From Kiritimatiellia bacterium (GTDB taxonomy: Bacteria; Verrucomicrobiota; Kiritimatiellia; RFP12; UBA1067), in the NCBI GenBank assembly GCA_017430155.1, contig JAFRNO010000380.1, positions 1 to 5,716 of the forward strand: 5,716 bases of DNA, read 5' to 3'. Below the pieces are notes generated by a model. It was not told the DNA's origin, made no database searches, and was given only the letters and a program-made list of their open reading frames with translations. Position numbers and translations under genes: made by a program. Below, in pieces: positions 4,192-5,716 of the stretch; within the stretch, counting starts at the first letter, position 1; each line of letters opens with the position of its first letter.

Positions 4192-5716
4192 CGTCGTCAA
4201 CGGACAAGCAGTGCTATGCGGCCATGGCGTCCGAGGAGGTGCGCCTGCAGAGCTCGTCGGGCGGGGCGTTCTCCGTCTTCGCCCGGTGGATACTCTCCCA
4301 GGGCGGAATCGTCGTCGGGGCGGCCTTCGTCGATCGGATGGAATGCGCCTACGTCGCGGTTGAAGACGAAGAAGGTTTGGCGCGCCTTCGCGGGTCAAAG
4401 TACGTAAAGGCGAACTTGACGGGGGACGTGCTCGACTCCATGCGGCGCGGGCTTGCCGCGAACCGCCCGGTGCTGTTCACGGGCGTGCCTTGCCAGGTCG
4501 CCGCGGTCAAGGCCCTGTTCAAAGACGATCCCGGGTCGTTGTTCTGCATCGACCTTGTCTGCAATGGAACGCCGAAGCGCTCGATGTTCAGGCGGTATCT
4601 TGAAGAGAACTGGGGCGTCGACCGTGTCGCCGGATTTGAGTTCCGGAACAAGTCGCGGGGGTGGCGGTTCGGGCACGCGCTTCTCCACGTCAGCTTCCAG
4701 GACGGAACGGAGGAATGGCGCGACAGCGCCGACGACGAGTTCATGCAGGCGTTTTCGCGGAAGTACGTCCTGGAGGACGGCTGCTTCAACTGCCGGTTCT
4801 GCGGGCTCGAACGCCCTGGCGACATGACGCTCTGCGATTATTGGAAATGCGAACCGGCTTGGGATGACGGGAAGGGCACGTCGGCGATCATCGTGAACAG
4901 CGTGCGCGGCGCGATGATGCTGTCGGCCGTTTCGAAGCGCTTTGCCCGGTTGGGGGAGGTCCGTGTGGAGGATGTCGTCCGCCACCAGCCCCGGTTGCGG
5001 GAGCCCTTTGGACGGGAAGTCGGGATGGCGTGCTTTGTCAGGGATGTCGAAGCCGGCATGTCGATGAAGGACGCGATGGCGAAGGCGCGATCAGACCTCG
5101 CCCGCAACGTCGCCGTCCTCAACTTCCATTGGGAGACCGTCAATTTCGGCGCGGTCCTGACGGCATACGCGCTGAACAGGGGTTTGCGCGACATGGGGTT
5201 CGACGTACGCAACATTGATTTCAGGACGGATCTCCCGCGTGTCCTGCGCAAGCCCCCGAACGCGAAGTTCGACGAGTTCCGGCGTCGGCATATACCAATG
5301 ACGCAGCGAATCGAAAGCGCGGGGGCGCTCAAGTCGCTCAATGCACGTTTCGGGTCCTTCGTCGTCGGTTCGGACCAGGTGTGGAATCCGGACCTGACGG
5401 GCTGGTTCCGCGACGTCTACTTCCTCATGTTCGCGCATCCCGACAAGCGCATCGTCTCCGCAGCCGCCAGTTTTGGGATGGACCCGACGGCGGCATGCGG
5501 CGGGATGCTTGACAAGGCGATGCGGACTTTCGACAGGGTTACGGTACGGGAGGAAAGTGCATCGGAGCGGCTTTCGGCATGTGGAATCGCCGTGGCCGCA
5601 GTCGCAGACCCTGTGTTCCTGCTTGTCCGGGAGGACTGGCTTTCGCTCGCCGCGACGGCCACTACGCCCGGATGCGAATCCGACATCGTGGCGTACGCCG
5701 TCAACCCCTTCGGGAA
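4188..5716 (+). CDS. FrhB-like domain fused to polysaccharide pyruvyl transferase (3'-partial)
   Basis: The frame is open from ATG 4188 to the right edge (509 complete codons, no stop), so the gene continues outside. Residues about 1-275 are an FrhB/FdhB-like domain without an N-terminal ferredoxin segment: QSSSGGAFSVFA (21-32), LRGSKYV (67-73), TGVPCQVAA (98-106), DLVCNGTP (122-129), CFNCRFC (199-205) and RPGDMTLCDYW (209-219). After a linker of about 30 residues, a polysaccharide pyruvyl transferase domain starts at about 307: VAVLNFHWETVNFGAVL (308-324), AYALNRGL (326-333), VVGSDQVWNP (392-401), SAAASFGMD (424-432) and VADPVFLL (472-479). The known role of that family is transfer of a pyruvyl group from phosphoenolpyruvate to sugar hydroxyls as a ketal, giving the polymer acidic groups. 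The fusion suggests that the two activities act on the same substrate or in one complex (inference). It is the last gene of the visible operon and is coupled to the stand-alone FrhB-like paralogue before it. The missing 3' end (perhaps 100-200 residues) holds the rest of the transferase domain. Confidence 0.9.
   Translation, partial: MTSSTDKQCYAAMASEEVRLQSSSGGAFSVFARWILSQGGIVVGAAFVDRMECAYVAVEDEEGLARLRGSKYVKANLTGDVLDSMRRGLAANRPVLFTGVPCQVAAVKALFKDDPGSLFCIDLVCNGTPKRSMFRRYLEENWGVDRVAGFEFRNKSRGWRFGHALLHVSFQDGTEEWRDSADDEFMQAFSRKYVLEDGCFNCRFCGLERPGDMTLCDYWKCEPAWDDGKGTSAIIVNSVRGAMMLSAVSKRFARLGEVRVEDVVRHQPRLREPFGREVGMACFVRDVEAGMSMKDAMAKARSDLARNVAVLNFHWETVNFGAVLTAYALNRGLRDMGFDVRNIDFRTDLPRVLRKPPNAKFDEFRRRHIPMTQRIESAGALKSLNARFGSFVVGSDQVWNPDLTGWFRDVYFLMFAHPDKRIVSAAASFGMDPTAACGGMLDKAMRTFDRVTVREESASERLSACGIAVAAVADPVFLLVREDWLSLAATATTPGCESDIVAYAVNPFG

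Noticed and set aside
1..5716. tRNA or rRNA genes, CRISPR repeats, insertion sequences, attachment sites
   Set aside because: No cloverleaf or rRNA-like stretch, no regularly spaced repeats, no transposase motif and no terminal inverted repeats were seen on either strand. The window is almost entirely coding.

Overview
The window is a stretch of GC-rich DNA (roughly 60-65 % G+C by eye, strong G/C preference at third codon positions). It lies inside a cell-surface polysaccharide (exopolysaccharide, capsule or O-antigen type) biosynthesis locus. All convincing genes are on the + strand and are tightly packed. Good Shine-Dalgarno sequences and a sigma-70-like promoter with an extended -10 mark it as bacterial. 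The exact lineage cannot be read from the sequence. A high-GC gut or environmental anaerobe, for example of the PVC/Kiritimatiellae kind, would fit, but that is a low-confidence guess.

Layout. (1) Positions 2-1012 hold the 3' part of a GT-B fold, family-4-like glycosyltransferase, cut by the left edge. (2) Positions 1013-1142 are an intergenic control region. It has a near-consensus promoter (-35 at 1020-1025, extended -10 at 1040-1048), an SD site, and a 21-codon open frame whose peptide is a Rossmann nucleotide-binding fingerprint. That frame ends 2 nt before the next gene. (3) Positions 1143-2201 and 2213-3271 hold two tandem GT-A (family 2) glycosyltransferases of exactly equal length (352 aa). 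Their first 62 residues are about 77 % identical, while the rest is much more diverged. (4) Positions 3268-4191 hold a stand-alone FrhB/FdhB-type (coenzyme F420 hydrogenase beta subunit-like) iron-sulfur/flavin protein that lacks the usual N-terminal ferredoxin domain. (5) Positions 4188->5716 hold a second, about 49 % identical FrhB-like domain fused in frame to a polysaccharide pyruvyl transferase domain. This gene runs off the right edge.

How they work together (inference). The glycosyltransferases would assemble a repeat unit on a lipid carrier at the cytoplasmic face of the membrane. The pyruvyl transferase domain would add a pyruvate ketal from phosphoenolpyruvate to a sugar. FrhB-like proteins are commonly seen beside pyruvyl transferases in such loci, but their reaction is not established. 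Genes 2 to 5 look like one operon: an 11-nt gap that holds an SD, then two ATGA overlaps, all downstream of the promoter at about 1020-1048. The most notable features are the redox-like/pyruvyl transferase fusion, its ferredoxin-less tandem paralogue, the A-A'-B-B' duplication pattern, and the truncated Rossmann leader ORF under the promoter.
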